A stretch of 64,000 nucleotides of DNA from Bordetella petrii (GCF_017356245.1 NZ_JAFMZZ010000001.1:1240249-1304248); one strand, 5' to 3'; shown: positions 8,879 to 18,680, counted from the first letter of the stretch. The notes: generated by a model not told the origin, from the letters alone. Program-made: numbers and translations.

Positions 8879-10312
8879 TCAGTCTCCCAGTACCCAGGTG
8901 TCCTTGGTGCCGCCGCCCTGGCTGCTGTTGACCACCAGCGAGCCTTCGACCAGCGCCACGCGGCACAGGCCGCCCGGCACGGTGCGGATTTCCTTGCCGC
9001 ACAGCACATAGGGGCGCAGGTCGACGTGGCGCGGCGCCACGCCCGATTCGACATAAGTGGGCACGGTCGACAGCGCCAGCGTGGGCTGGGCGATGTAGTT
9101 GGCCGGCCGGCTGCGCACGCGCTCTTTGAAGGCTTCGACCTGCGCGCGCGTTGAACACGGCCCCACCAGCATGCCGTAGCCGCCCGCGCCGTGCACTTCT
9201 TTCACCACCAGCTCATGCATGTGGGCCAGCACGTGCGACAGCTCGTCGGGGCGCGAGCAGCGCCAGGTGGGCACGTTGGCCAGAATGGGCTCTTCTCGCA
9301 GGTAGAAGCGGATCATGTCGGGCACGTACTGGTACGTGGACTTGTCGTCGGCGATGCCGGTGCCGATGGCGTTGGCCAGGGTGACGCGGCCGGCGCGATA
9401 CACCGACAGCAGCCCCGGCACGCCCAGCGCCGAATCGGCGCGAAAGCTCAGCGGATCGAGGAAGTCGTCGTCGACGCGGCGGTAGATGACGTCCACCCGG
9501 CGCGGACCGCGCGTGGTGCGCATGTACACCGTGTTCTGCTCGACGAACAGGTCCTGGCCTTCGACCAGTTCCACGCCCATCTGCTGGGCCAGGAAGGCAT
9601 GCTCGAAGTAGGCCGAGTTGTACATGCCCGGCGTCAGCACCACCACGGTGGGGTCGTCGGTGCTGCGCGGCGCCACCTCGCGCAAGTTGTCCAGCAGCAG
9701 GTCGGGGTAGTGCGCCACCGGCTTGACCTTGACGCGGCCGAACGCCTCGGGCATCAGCCGCATCGACATCTTGCGGTTTTCCAGCATGTACGACACGCCC
9801 GAGGGCACGCGCAGATTGTCTTCCAGCACATAGAACTCGCCGGCGCCGGCCCGCACGATGTCCACGCCTGCGATATGGCAATAGATGTCTTCGGCCACGT
9901 CCACGTCCTGCATCTCGGGGCGGTACTGCGCGTTCAGGAAGACTTGTTCGGCCGGCACCACGCCGGCCCGCACGATGTCGTGGCCGTGGTAGATGTCGTG
10001 GATGAACAGGTTCAGCGCGCGCACCCGCTGCTTCAGCCCGGCGTCCAGGCGTTGCCATTCGTCGGCCGGAATGATGCGCGGGACCAGGTCGAAGGGAATG
10101 AGCCGCTCGGTGCCGGCCTCGTCGCCGGCCACCGAGAAGGTGATGCCCACGCGCCGGAAGCTCAGGTCGGCCTCGATCTGCCGCGCCGCCATGGCATCGG
10201 CGGGTTGCTGCGCCAGCCACTGCGAGAAGGCCTGGTAGTGGGGCCGCACTTCGCCGCACGCGTCAACCATTTCGTCATACGCCGCCGCGGGCGCAGGCTG
10301 TGGATGCTGCAT
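8879..10312 (-). CDS. Circularly permuted ATP-grasp protein, type 2
   Basis: 477-residue ligase-like protein (COG2308), first gene of the Anbu operon. Recognised by YDEMVDACGEVRPHY near the start, FDLVPRIIPADEWQ, GVDIVRAG...FYVLEDNLRVPSGVSYMLENR, DVIYRRVDDDFLDP, and GGYGMLVGP near the C-terminus. ATP-grasp enzymes join a carboxylate to an amine using ATP; in this family the order of subdomains is permuted. The ATG at 10312 was chosen because GGAGG lies just upstream; a frame to 10390 adds an unlikely GC-rich leader. The substrate is unknown; peptide-tag synthesis that Anbu would reverse is a published hypothesis. Confidence 0.92.
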   Translation of the reverse strand: MQHPQPAPAAAYDEMVDACGEVRPHYQAFSQWLAQQPADAMAARQIEADLSFRRVGITFSVAGDEAGTERLIPFDLVPRIIPADEWQRLDAGLKQRVRALNLFIHDIYHGHDIVRAGVVPAEQVFLNAQYRPEMQDVDVAEDIYCHIAGVDIVRAGAGEFYVLEDNLRVPSGVSYMLENRKMSMRLMPEAFGRVKVKPVAHYPDLLLDNLREVAPRSTDDPTVVVLTPGMYNSAYFEHAFLAQQMGVELVEGQDLFVEQNTVYMRTTRGPRRVDVIYRRVDDDFLDPLSFRADSALGVPGLLSVYRAGRVTLANAIGTGIADDKSTYQYVPDMIRFYLREEPILANVPTWRCSRPDELSHVLAHMHELVVKEVHGAGGYGMLVGPCSTRAQVEAFKERVRSRPANYIAQPTLALSTVPTYVESGVAPRHVDLRPYVLCGKEIRTVPGGLCRVALVEGSLVVNSSQGGGTKDTWVLGD

Positions 10313-10505
10313 GGCTCCTCCTGTATACGATTCGGGCCTGCCGCGTGATCCGGATGGAGCCTGCGGCCCGAAGCGGGGGCGGGGCTGCATGCGCTATGCC
10401 GCATCCAGGCAACCCCGTGCCTGAGACCGTTGTAGCAGAAGGGCTGCGAAGCAGGTAGCAGGGATGCCCCGTAGGAGCCCGGCGCCCCTGGGGCCGCGGC
10501 CGGGT

Positions 10506-11186
10506 TCAGCGCAGCACGTAAGACCCGATAACCCCGCCCGACGGCGCGCCGGGCCCCAGCAGGGGCGGCTGGGGCACCCAGCCATCGGGCGTCAGCACCG
10601 CGTCGAGCCGTGCGTCGTGCGCGGCCGGCTGGTAATCGGCGTCGATCAGGCCTTCGTTCCAGGCGATGCCGATGGCGGTGAAGTCATGGCCGGCTTCGCG
10701 CAGGGCGGCCAGCGTGCGGTCGTAGTAGCCGCCGCCATAGCCCAGGCGGTCGGCCTGCAGCGTGTAGCCCAGCGTGGGCACCAGAATGACGTCGGGGCGC
10801 AGCGCCGGGCGGTCGGCGACAGGCTCTTGCACGTTGTACGGGCCCGTGCTCAGCGCGTCGCCGGGTGCCCAGGCGCGGAATTCGAGCGGCGCGGCGGCTT
10901 CGCGTATGGCGGGCAGGGCCACGGCGATGCCGGCCTGCGTCCATTGTTCGAGCAGGGGGCGCAGGTCGGGTTCGTGCTCGAGCGGCCAGAAGGCGGCCAC
11001 CGAGGCCGGGGCGCGCTGGCCGTGCTTGGCAGCCTGCTCGCGCGCGGCGTTCAGCCAGGTGTACAGGCGGCCGCGCATCAGCAGGCCGCCACGGCTGCGT
11101 TGCGCCTCGGGCAGCGCGGCGCGGGCTTGCCGCAATCGCGCACGTAGCGCGACTGCGTTATTCTGTGCGGAATTTTGAATGTTCAT
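10506..11186 (-). CDS. 5-formyltetrahydrofolate cyclo-ligase
   Basis: Cytosolic ATP-dependent enzyme converting 5-formyl-THF to 5,10-methenyl-THF (YgfA/MTHFS family), returning a storage folate to the one-carbon pool. 226 residues. Seen: basic N-terminal helix LRARLRQAR, AAFWPLEHEPDLRPLL, the substrate-loop region FRAWAPGD, DVILVPTLGYTLQADRLGYGGGYYDRTL (ATP/Mg loop GYGGGYYDR) and IGIAWNE. The ATG at 11186 was preferred over an in-frame TTG at 11198. The start is head-to-head with the lytic transglycosylase gene only 11 nt away, so each promoter must lie inside the other gene or its start. The 193-bp gap downstream (10313-10505) holds nothing I can name. Confidence 0.93.
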   Translation of the reverse strand: MNIQNSAQNNAVALRARLRQARAALPEAQRSRGGLLMRGRLYTWLNAAREQAAKHGQRAPASVAAFWPLEHEPDLRPLLEQWTQAGIAVALPAIREAAAPLEFRAWAPGDALSTGPYNVQEPVADRPALRPDVILVPTLGYTLQADRLGYGGGYYDRTLAALREAGHDFTAIGIAWNEGLIDADYQPAAHDARLDAVLTPDGWVPQPPLLGPGAPSGGVIGSYVLR

Positions 11187-11197
11187 GCGGGTTGGCA

Positions 11198-13288
11198 ATG
11201 CGTCAGTGGCTTGAATCAGGACGTTATCAGAAATCGGCGCAGGCCGAGCCGCGGGGGCGCCGCTGGCTGCCCGTACTGGCGCTGTTCACGGCGGCATGCA
11301 GCTCGGTTGATGCGCAGCAGCCGCGCCAGGCGGCGCTGGCGGCGCCGGCCCAGGATGTGCGCCCGGTGATCTCGGTGCCGCCGGTCAAGCTGGCCGGCCT
11401 GCCGCCCACGCCGCAGACCCCCGCGCTGCAGGCGGTGGTGGCCGCGAACGAGGCCAACGACCGCAAGCAGTGGTCGATACTGGGCATGCTGGTCCCGCAG
11501 GCGCGCGGCGACCTGCTGGGCAACTACCCGCAGTATTGGCTGTTGCGCTACCAGTTGGCAAATCCGCCCGGCAATGTGCTGCCCAAGGCCGAAACGGCCC
11601 GCTTCCTGCAAGAGTACGCCGGCACCTACCTGGCCGAGCGCCTGCGCGGCAGCTGGATCCTGGCCGCCGCGCGCAGCGGCGATTTCGAAACCGTGCGCGA
11701 ACTCGGCGACCTGCCCTACGCCAATGCGCAAATCCAGTGCGCCATGCTCGAAGCGCGCCACATGACCGGGCAGCGGGCCACGGCCCGCCAGGCGCTGGAT
11801 ATCTTTTCGCCCGGCAAATATTGCTGGAACCTGTACGACCAGCTGGTGGCCGACGGCGTACTGGGCTGGAAAGAGATCCAGCCGCAGCTGCGCGCCGCCA
11901 TCGAGACCAACCGCACGGGCGATGCGCGCCAATTCGCCAGTTACATCTTCGAGCCCCGCGACCAGAAAACCTTCAACGCGCTGCTGAAAAGCCCCATGAA
12001 ATGGCTGACGCGGCGCGGCCACAAGCTGGTGGGCCGCAACGAAAAAGAGCTGGCCACCCTGGCGCTGGCGCGGCTGGCCCGCGAAGACCTCGACGTCGCC
12101 GACTCGTACCTGCGCCGCCAGTGGGCCGGCAGCCTGCCCAAGTCGGACCTGGCCTGGGTGCGCAGCCAGTATGCGCTGATCGCCGCCCTGAACCTCGACA
12201 GCCGGGCCGACGACTGGTACCGCGAGGCCGGCCTGATCGAACTCACCGACTACAACGGCGCCTGGCGGGTGCGTTCGGCGCTGCGCCAGCCCAAGATCGA
12301 CTGGCGCTGGGTCATTGCCTCTATCGAGCATATGCCCAAGGCACAGCAGGCCGAAGAAGTGTGGGTCTACTGGAAAGCGCGCGGCGAAGCCGCCCGCGGC
12401 CGCGACGCGCAGGCGCGCCAGGCCTATGCCGGCATCGCCGGCGAATACAACTTCTACGGGCAGCTGGCGGCCGAAGAACTGGGCCGCCAGATCACCGTGC
12501 CGCCGCGCCCGGCGCCGGTCACCGACCAGGAAATGAACGAAGCCCGCGCCAACGCCGGCCTGCAGCGCGCCGTGCACCTGTTCCGGCTGGGCTGGCGCCC
12601 CGAGGCCGTGGGCGAATGGAATTTCGCGCTGCGCGGCATGTCCGACCGGCAATTGCTGGCCGCGGCCGAACTGGCGCGCGCCGAAGACATCTACGACCGC
12701 GTGGTCAACACATCGGAGCGCACCGAGAACGAAGTGGACTTCTCGCAGCGCTACATTGCGCCGTTCGAAGGCCGCGTCGCGGCCCAGGCCAATGCCATCT
12801 CGCTGGATCCGGCCTGGGTGTACGGCCTGATCCGCCAGGAATCGCGCTTCGTGATGGACGCGCGTTCGCACGTGGGCGCCTCGGGGCTGATGCAGCTGAT
12901 GCCGGCCACCGCCAAGTGGGTGGCGCGCAAGATCGGCATGGCCGATTTTTCGCCGTCCAGCGTCACCGACTTCGACACCAATACCATCCTGGGCACCAAC
13001 TACCTGAACATCGTGCTGACCGGCCTGGACGGCTCGCAGGTGCTGGCCAGCGCCGGCTACAACGCCGGGCCGGGGCGGCCGCGCAATTGGCGCGCCACCC
13101 TGTCGCATCCGGTTGAAGGCGCCATTTTCGCCGAGACCATCCCGTTCACGGAAACCCGCCTGTACGTTAAACACGTGATGTCCAACGCTACTTACTACGC
13201 CGCCATGTTCTCGGGGCAGCCGCAATCGCTGAAGGCGCGGCTGGGGCAGATCGAACCCCCGTCGGTGCGCACGGCCGAGCTGCCGTGA
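11198..13288 (+). CDS. Soluble lytic murein transglycosylase (Slt70-like)
   Basis: 696-residue periplasmic enzyme that cleaves the MurNAc-GlcNAc bond with formation of 1,6-anhydro-MurNAc. N-terminal export signal [16 protein letters not shown] ends in a Cys (residue 34) that could be a lipobox, although the -3 residue is Thr rather than Leu. A long alpha-superhelical U/L domain (about 60-500) precedes the SLT catalytic domain: catalytic Glu in LIRQESRF, then [20 protein letters not shown] and [13 protein letters not shown]. Family members are about 620-660 residues. The ATG at 11198 is favoured because upstream codons lie on the opposite gene. Its stop overlaps the GTG start of cca. Confidence 0.93.
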   Translation: MRQWLESGRYQKSAQAEPRGRRWLPVLALFTAACSSVDAQQPRQAALAAPAQDVRPVISVPPVKLAGLPPTPQTPALQAVVAANEANDRKQWSILGMLVPQARGDLLGNYPQYWLLRYQLANPPGNVLPKAETARFLQEYAGTYLAERLRGSWILAAARSGDFETVRELGDLPYANAQIQCAMLEARHMTGQRATARQALDIFSPGKYCWNLYDQLVADGVLGWKEIQPQLRAAIETNRTGDARQFASYIFEPRDQKTFNALLKSPMKWLTRRGHKLVGRNEKELATLALARLAREDLDVADSYLRRQWAGSLPKSDLAWVRSQYALIAALNLDSRADDWYREAGLIELTDYNGAWRVRSALRQPKIDWRWVIASIEHMPKAQQAEEVWVYWKARGEAARGRDAQARQAYAGIAGEYNFYGQLAAEELGRQITVPPRPAPVTDQEMNEARANAGLQRAVHLFRLGWRPEAVGEWNFALRGMSDRQLLAAAELARAEDIYDRVVNTSERTENEVDFSQRYIAPFEGRVAAQANAISLDPAWVYGLIRQESRFVMDARSHVGASGLMQLMPATAKWVARKIGMADFSPSSVTDFDTNTILGTNYLNIVLTGLDGSQVLASAGYNAGPGRPRNWRATLSHPVEGAIFAETIPFTETRLYVKHVMSNATYYAAMFSGQPQSLKARLGQIEPPSVRTAELP

Positions 13289-14421
13289 ACACGCCCGCGG
13301 CAACGGCCGGCGCCCCGGATCCCGACTGCGACGGGTTGCAGGTGTATATCGTGGGCGGCGCGGTGCGCGACGCGCTGCTGGGCCTGCCCGCCGGCGACCG
13401 CGACTGGGTCGTGGTGGGCGCCACGCCCGAAGACATGGCGCGCCGCGGCTTCATTCCGGTGGGCGGCGATTTTCCGGTGTTCCTGCATCCGCGCACCAAA
13501 GAGGAATACGCCCTGGCGCGCACCGAGCGCAAGTCCGGCCGCGGCTACAAGGGCTTTACGTTTTACACCGGCGCCGATGTCACGCTGGAACAAGACCTGC
13601 AGCGGCGCGACCTGACCGTCAACGCCATCGCGCGCACGCCGCAGGGGCAACTGCTCGACCCGCTGGACGGCTCGGCCGACATCCGCGCGCGCGTGCTGCG
13701 GCATGTGGGCGAGGCCTTCGCCGAAGATCCGGTGCGCATCCTGCGCCTGGGCCGCTTCGCGGCGCGCTTCAGCGACTTCACCGTGGCGCCCGAAACCCTG
13801 GCCCTGTGCCGCCGCATGGTCGACGCGGGCGAGGCCGATGCCCTGGTGCCCGAGCGGGTCTGGAAAGAATTGTCGCGCGGGCTGATGGCCGCCACGCCCT
13901 CGCGCATGCTCGACGTGCTGCGGCAATCGGGCGCCCTGGCGCGCGTGATGCCGCAGCTGCAAGAGGTCGCCGCCGTCAGTGCCGACCTGGACCGCGCCGC
14001 CGCTGCCGGCCTGCCATTGCCGGGCCGTTACGCCCTGTTGTGCCGCCAGAGCCCCGAATGCGAGGCCCTGGGCCGGCGCCTGCGCGTGCCCACCGAATGC
14101 GCCGACCAGGCGCGCCTGCTGCCGCGGGTGGTGGACCAGGCGGGGGCGGACGAGCCGCCGGCGCAACTGGCCCTGATCGAATCCTGCGATGCGCTGCGCA
14201 AGCCCGATCGCTTCGCCGCGCTGCTGCAGGCCGCCGCCGTGGTCACCGCGGTGGATCAGCCTGCCTGGCAGCGCCGCGTGGACGCGGTGCGCGGCGTGGA
14301 CGCCGGCGCCATCGCCCGCCAGTGCGCCGGCGACCCGGCCCGCATCAAGCCGGCGCTGCAACAGGCGCGGCTGGACGCATTGGTGGCCTTGCAGCAGGTG
14401 TCAGGCTCCGCAGGTGCCTGA
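13285..14421 (+). CDS. cca: CCA-adding tRNA nucleotidyltransferase
   Basis: Adds or repairs the 3' CCA of tRNA from CTP and ATP without a template. 378 residues, starting at a GTG that overlaps the previous stop (GTGA). Class II motifs: [12 protein letters not shown] (about 22-33), the carboxylates of [19 protein letters not shown] and [17 protein letters not shown]-terminal HD phosphohydrolase domain, as in the E. coli enzyme, is not visible, so this is the short form. The last seven codons (VSGSAGA) and the stop are supplied by the left arm of the convergent-gene repeat at 14395, so the native C-terminus has been replaced or trimmed. Confidence 0.95.
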   Translation: MNTPAATAGAPDPDCDGLQVYIVGGAVRDALLGLPAGDRDWVVVGATPEDMARRGFIPVGGDFPVFLHPRTKEEYALARTERKSGRGYKGFTFYTGADVTLEQDLQRRDLTVNAIARTPQGQLLDPLDGSADIRARVLRHVGEAFAEDPVRILRLGRFAARFSDFTVAPETLALCRRMVDAGEADALVPERVWKELSRGLMAATPSRMLDVLRQSGALARVMPQLQEVAAVSADLDRAAAAGLPLPGRYALLCRQSPECEALGRRLRVPTECADQARLLPRVVDQAGADEPPAQLALIESCDALRKPDRFAALLQAAAVVTAVDQPAWQRRVDAVRGVDAGAIARQCAGDPARIKPALQQARLDALVALQQVSGSAGA

Positions 14422-14487
14422 CACCGCAGTGCGCAACGACTGTCTCAACGGTACGGTGTCTGGCACCTTGCGGAGCCAGACACCTGG
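14395..14487. repeat. Convergent-gene double-hairpin repeat, copy 3 (full, overlaps cca)
   Basis: Left arm CAGGTGTCAGGCTCCGCAGG and onward, reverse-oriented spacer, and right arm ending CACCTGG. The left arm is read in frame as the last codons of cca and contributes the TGA stop inside GCCTGACACC. It ends 21 nt before the convergent methyltransferase gene end. Confidence 0.9.
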
Positions 14488-14507
14488 TTCGACAGGCCTG
14501 GCCCGGC

Positions 14508-15701
14508 CTATAGCGACGCCAGCCGGTCTCCGCGCGTGAAGCCGCGCAGCGGCATGCGGATATCGCGCCCCACGGCCAATACCTTGAACAATTCCCCCAT
14601 CTCGGCTTCGCTCAGCAGTTTCTGCACCGGCGCCACGGCCTGGGCATAGCTGCGCGCATCAGCGGGGTCGAGGCGCGCCAGCAGCCCGCCCAGCCCGGCG
14701 TTCATCAGGAAGCGCGCCTGCGAGGTATAGCCCAGCACCTGCAGCCCCGCGCCCTGCGCCGCGTCGGCCATGGCGGTGAAATCGACGTGGGCGGTGATGT
14801 CCTGCACGCCGGGGGCGGCCAGCGGGTCGGCGTGGGCATGGTGGCGCAGGTGGCACATCAGCGTGCCGCCGGCGCGCTGTGGATGGTAGTACTCGCCGCG
14901 AGGGAACCCGTAGTCGAACAGCAGCGCCGCGCCGCGTTCCAGCCAGCCGCCCATGGCCTGCATCCAGGCTTCGGCCCGCAGATTGATCTCGGACACGTAG
15001 CCGGGCAGGGGCGGCATGAGCGCGGCCACCGCGCGTGCCAGCGGCGTGCCGGCCGGCCGGTCTTGCCAGGTGAAGCCGCCGGCTGCATCCAGCGCCACGC
15101 CGCGTTCGAGCAGGGCGCCGTCGTCGCTCCAGCGGAACAGCGACACCGGCATTGCGTCCAGCACTTCATTGGCCAGCACGCAGCCGGCGAAGTGCCCGGG
15201 CAGGGCGTCCAGCCATTGCACGCGGGCGCCGTGCGACGCCAGGCGCGCCTGCTGGCGCGCCCGCAGGTCGGCGGACACTTCGATGATGCGGTATTGGGCG
15301 TTGATGCCCTGCGCGTCCAGGGCGGCCAGCACGCTGTCGGCCAGCGCGCCGGTGCCGGCGCCGAATTCCAGCACCGTGTCGGTGCCGGTGGCCGCCAGGA
15401 TGTCGGCAAGCTGCAGCGCCACGGTGTGGCCGAACAGCGGGGTCAGTTCGGGGGCGGTGATGAAATCGCCCGGCGCGATGGGCAGGCCTTGGGCGCTGGT
15501 GGCTTCGGAAGAGGCCAGCTTGATGTTGCCCGCGGCGTAATAGCCCAGGCCGGGGGCATACAGGGCCTGGGCCATCCATTGGTCGAACGGCAGCCAGCCG
15601 CCATGGCTGGCGATGGCCTGGCGCAGGTGCGCGGCCACGCGCGCGCTGTGGCGCGCGCTGTCGGGATCAAGAGGGGGAAGCGAGGCGGCGGGGCGTTGCA
15701 T
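14508..15701 (-). CDS. SAM-dependent methyltransferase, MidA/NDUFAF7 family
   Basis: 397 residues, COG1565. Motifs: the N-terminal family sequence LPFDQWMAQALYAPGLGYYAAG, DFITAPELTPLFGHTVA, the SAM-binding loop VLEFGAGTGALADSVL (about 112-127), ANEVLDAMPV and LFDYGFPRGEYYHPQR. Mitochondrial NDUFAF7 methylates an arginine of a complex I subunit during assembly; the bacterial role is not established. Start is the ATG at 15701. Convergent with cca across the repeat at 14395. Confidence 0.9.
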   Translation of the reverse strand: MQRPAASLPPLDPDSARHSARVAAHLRQAIASHGGWLPFDQWMAQALYAPGLGYYAAGNIKLASSEATSAQGLPIAPGDFITAPELTPLFGHTVALQLADILAATGTDTVLEFGAGTGALADSVLAALDAQGINAQYRIIEVSADLRARQQARLASHGARVQWLDALPGHFAGCVLANEVLDAMPVSLFRWSDDGALLERGVALDAAGGFTWQDRPAGTPLARAVAALMPPLPGYVSEINLRAEAWMQAMGGWLERGAALLFDYGFPRGEYYHPQRAGGTLMCHLRHHAHADPLAAPGVQDITAHVDFTAMADAAQGAGLQVLGYTSQARFLMNAGLGGLLARLDPADARSYAQAVAPVQKLLSEAEMGELFKVLAVGRDIRMPLRGFTRGDRLASL

Positions 15702-15736
15702 GGGCGCTATTGTCCCATGGCGCCCCCGCCGCAGGC

Positions 15737-17506
15737 TTAGCCGCGGCGCGAGCCGCCGGGCTTGCCGTAGTGCTTGGCCGGACCGCCGGCGCGCTGCGCG
15801 AACGGCTTGGAGGTCGGGCGGAAGCCGCCGGGGCGGCGCTCGGCGCCGCGGAAATCGCCGTCGGCGCGCGGGGCGCGGGGCTGGAATTCACCGCGTTGCT
15901 GGAATTCGCCACGCGGTTTGAATTCGCTGCGCGGCTGGAACTCGCCGCGAGGCTGGAATTCACCGCGCCGGCCGCCGTCGCGCTGCGGGCGCGACTCGTA
16001 GCCGGCCGTGGGGCGCGCATCGCGCTCGGCGCGCCAGTCGCCGTGCTGCGGACGGTCGCCAAAGGCGCGGGCCGGACGGAAGTCGCGCTCGCCGGCCGGA
16101 CGGGCGGGCCGGTCATCGCGGCCGCGCCAGCTGTTTTCGCGCGGCTTGAACTCGCTGCGGAAGCCGCCTTCACGCGGCTGGAATTCGCCGCGCGAACCGC
16201 CGTCGCGGGGCTTGGATTCGTGACCGCGCCAGCCGCCTTCGCGCTGGGCGTCGGCCCGGAAGCCGCGGCCCTCGCGGAATTGCGGGCGGTCGCCGCCGAA
16301 GCCGCCGGGACGCTTGCCGAACGGCTTGCCGCCACGGCCGGGGCCGCCGGTGAACGGGCGCGGGGTGCGCTTGGGTTCCAGGCCGGCAATGGTTTCCGGC
16401 GTGATCGACTGGCCGATGTAATGTTCGATGCGGCGCACCTTGTGGCGCTCGGCATGCGTGGCCAGCGTGTAGGCCTGGCCGTCGCGGCCGGCGCGGCCGG
16501 TGCGGCCGATGCGGTGCACGTAGTCTTCGGCCTGCATGGGCAGGTCGAAGTTGACGGCGTGGCTGATGCCCTGCACGTCGATGCCGCGCGCCGCCACGTC
16601 GGTGGCCACCAGGATGCGCAGCTGGCCGCGCTGCAGCTGGGTCAGGGTGCGGGTGCGCTGGCGCTGGTTCATGTCGCCATGCAGCGCGGCGGCCGCGAAG
16701 CCCTGGTCGGCCAGGCGGTCGGCCAGGTCGTCGGCGCCGCGCTTGGTGGCGGTGAACACGATGGCCTGGTCCAGCTTGGCGTCGCGCAGCACGTGGTCCA
16801 GCAGCTGCATTTTGTGGCTGGCGTCGTCGGCGTACAGCAGGCTTTGCGTGATGTTGGTGTGCTTTTCTTTCTGGCCCGCCATTTCGATGCGCTGCGGTTC
16901 GCGCATCATGCGCGCGGCCAGCTTGGCCACGGTGCCGTCCAGAGTGGCCGAGAACAGCAGCGTCTGGCGTTCTTGGGGCAGGCGGTCGATGATGGTTTCG
17001 ATGTCTTCGATGAAGCCCATGTCCAGCATGCGGTCGGCTTCGTCCAGCACCAGGGTGTGCACGGTGTTCAGTTTGACGCGGCCGGCCTTCAGATGGTCGA
17101 TCAGGCGGCCGGGGGTGGCCACCAGCACGTCGACGCGGCGCGACAGCGCCTTCAGTTGCGCGCCGTAGGGCATGCCGCCCACCACGGTGGCGGTGCGCAG
17201 GCCCGGCAGGTTGCGGCCGTACGAGCCCGTGGCTTCGGTGACTTGCAGGGCCAGTTCGCGGGTGGGGGTCAGCACCAGCACCTGCACGCCCACGCCCTTG
17301 TTGCCGGGCTGGCCGGCGATGCGGTTGAGCGCCGGCAGCATGAAAGCGGCGGTTTTGCCGCTGCCGGTTTGCGACGACACCATCAGGTCATGGCCGGCCA
17401 GCGCTTGCGGAATGGCGGCGGCTTGAACCGGGGTGGGGGCGGAAAAACCGGCTTCTTGCAGGGCCGACAGCAGGGTGGGAGCGAGACCCAGGGTTTCGAA
17501 AGACAT
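15737..17506 (-). CDS. DEAD-box RNA helicase (RhlE-like) with Arg-rich repetitive tail
   Basis: 589-residue ATP-dependent RNA helicase for RNA unwinding in ribosome assembly or decay. Core (about 1-370) shows Q motif PTPVQAAAIP, motif I SQTGSGKT, PTRELA, TPGRL, DEAD in VLDEADRMLD, SAT, VATDVAARGIDV and HRIGRTGR. The roughly 210-residue tail is low-complexity, rich in RGG and in units of the type [GS]EF[QK][PQ]R, suited to RNA binding or condensate formation. ATG at 17506 preceded by AAGGA. The upstream gap to ung (17507-17778) would be a long leader, which is common for cold-inducible helicases, but I see no defined element in it. Confidence 0.93.
   Translation of the reverse strand: MSFETLGLAPTLLSALQEAGFSAPTPVQAAAIPQALAGHDLMVSSQTGSGKTAAFMLPALNRIAGQPGNKGVGVQVLVLTPTRELALQVTEATGSYGRNLPGLRTATVVGGMPYGAQLKALSRRVDVLVATPGRLIDHLKAGRVKLNTVHTLVLDEADRMLDMGFIEDIETIIDRLPQERQTLLFSATLDGTVAKLAARMMREPQRIEMAGQKEKHTNITQSLLYADDASHKMQLLDHVLRDAKLDQAIVFTATKRGADDLADRLADQGFAAAALHGDMNQRQRTRTLTQLQRGQLRILVATDVAARGIDVQGISHAVNFDLPMQAEDYVHRIGRTGRAGRDGQAYTLATHAERHKVRRIEHYIGQSITPETIAGLEPKRTPRPFTGGPGRGGKPFGKRPGGFGGDRPQFREGRGFRADAQREGGWRGHESKPRDGGSRGEFQPREGGFRSEFKPRENSWRGRDDRPARPAGERDFRPARAFGDRPQHGDWRAERDARPTAGYESRPQRDGGRRGEFQPRGEFQPRSEFKPRGEFQQRGEFQPRAPRADGDFRGAERRPGGFRPTSKPFAQRAGGPAKHYGKPGGSRRG
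15878..15968. repeat. Short in-frame repeats encoding GEFQPR-type units
   Basis: Five consecutive 18-nt units within the helicase tail encode GEFQPR, GEFQPR, SEFKPR, GEFQQR and GEFQPR; related single units recur at about 16145-16200. On the plus strand they read as repeated CTGGAATTC blocks. The array can expand or contract by slippage without shifting the frame. Confidence 0.85.
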
Positions 17507-17778
17507 CACTTGTCCTTGCCGCGCAGGGCGGCACATGTGCCAGGCAAGCCGAAGGATAAGCGGCCGGATCCGGGCGACGGTTGATGGAGCATCGGGCCGA
17601 CCGGATCAACCGTGCGCATGGCGCGTCATGGCAGACGCGAGGCGAAAGGAAAGGAGGTCAGGAATCGATGGTGCCCGGCATGGGGTCGGGAAGCTGACCC
17701 GACAGACTGCGTATGTGACCGCGTGGTGCTACTTGAGGCGCGGATTTAATGCCGGCACGAATTTGTGCAGTGCCGCGA

Positions 17779-18543
17779 TCATAACCTGAATTCGCCCTGG
17801 CGTACATCCCCTAAGTTTTCTTCGGCCGTCCAGTCAATAGGGGTTTTGCCTTGTTCGGCCAGCCAGGCGTTGACCCGGGCGAAGTGGCCGCAACCCAGGA
17901 AGGGCACCGGGGGGCGGCGCGCCGACAGGGGCGAGGGGTGGTTGGCCGTCAGCACCAGATGGCCACTGTGGTCTGGCAGCAACACCTGCTTGGCCTGCGC
18001 GTGCGCGCCCCACAGCAGGAAGGCCTTGGGGGCGGGATCGCGCGCCACCAGGCTGATCAGGGCATCCGTCACGATTTCCCAGCCGCGCCTGGCATGTGAA
18101 GCGGGCTGGCCGTCTTCCACGGTGAGCGAGGTGTTCAGCAGCAGCACGCCCTGGCGGGTCCAGCGTGTCAGGTCATTGCCGCGCGGCAGCGGCGTGCCGG
18201 GGTATTCCTGGGCGATTTCGTTGAAGATGTTGCGCAGGCTGGGCGGACGCTTGCAATCGTCGGGCACCGAAAAGGCCAGCCCTTGCGCCTGGCCGGGGCC
18301 GTGATAGGGGTCCTGGCCCAGGATCACCACGCGCACGTCGGCGGGCGCCAGCCCCTGCAGCGCCCGGAACGGGGCGGCCGGGTACACCACGGCGCCTTCG
18401 GCCAGGCGCTGCTCCACGTGGGCGGTGACGCTGTTCAGCGCCCGGGCCACCGCGGGGGCCTGCAGCGCCGCCTGCCAGGCGGGCGGCAATTGGGCGGCTT
18501 GCGCGGCCAGGGTAATTTTCTGCAGGCGGTTGTCGTGTGGCAT
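17779..18543 (-). CDS. ung: Uracil-DNA glycosylase
   Basis: Family 1 UDG that removes uracil from DNA as the first step of base-excision repair. 254 residues. The water-activating motif GQDPYHGPGQAQGLAFS carries catalytic Asp78. The other family motifs are present: VLLLNTSLTV, FLLWGAHAQ and the minor-groove loop HPSPLS with the catalytic His. Starts at the ATG at 18543. Same strand as, and upstream of, the helicase, with a 272-nt gap, so probably a separate unit. Confidence 0.97.
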   Translation of the reverse strand: MPHDNRLQKITLAAQAAQLPPAWQAALQAPAVARALNSVTAHVEQRLAEGAVVYPAAPFRALQGLAPADVRVVILGQDPYHGPGQAQGLAFSVPDDCKRPPSLRNIFNEIAQEYPGTPLPRGNDLTRWTRQGVLLLNTSLTVEDGQPASHARRGWEIVTDALISLVARDPAPKAFLLWGAHAQAKQVLLPDHSGHLVLTANHPSPLSARRPPVPFLGCGHFARVNAWLAEQGKTPIDWTAEENLGDVRQGEFRL

Positions 18544-18657
18544 GGGCCGGATTTTTGCACATCGGGTGGCCGGCTTTCGTGCCGGCGCGGCCCCGGCGCG
18601 CGAGGTACGGATGCGTGAAACGGCATGAAGCCTCTGTTACATGGGGCGCCGGCAGGC

Positions 18658-18680
18658 CGCGCGACAGGCGCTGTCGCGCG
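18658..18680. other. Perfect hairpin in leader of the small secreted protein gene
   Basis: Stem CGCGCGACAG/CTGTCGCGCG (10 bp, no mismatch) with the 3-nt loop GCG, 55 nt before the ATG at 18736. It may be a terminator-like structure for read-through, a regulator site or a leader structure; nothing in the sequence decides this. Confidence 0.5.

Noticed and set aside
6195..9011. A 938-codon plus-strand open frame opposite the Anbu operon
   Set aside because: It is antisense to three well-supported genes and has the low-complexity His/Gly/Arg/Gln-rich composition typical of reversed high-GC coding DNA.
10313..10505. Possible 6S RNA near the 5-formyl-THF cyclo-ligase gene, a common neighbour in proteobacteria
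   Set aside because: I could not find the long rod with a central bubble. The gap is downstream of the gene rather than upstream. A covariance search would settle it.
18658..18680. Hairpin as an intrinsic terminator for an upstream plus-strand gene
   Set aside because: No plus-strand gene lies upstream within range and there is no T-run.
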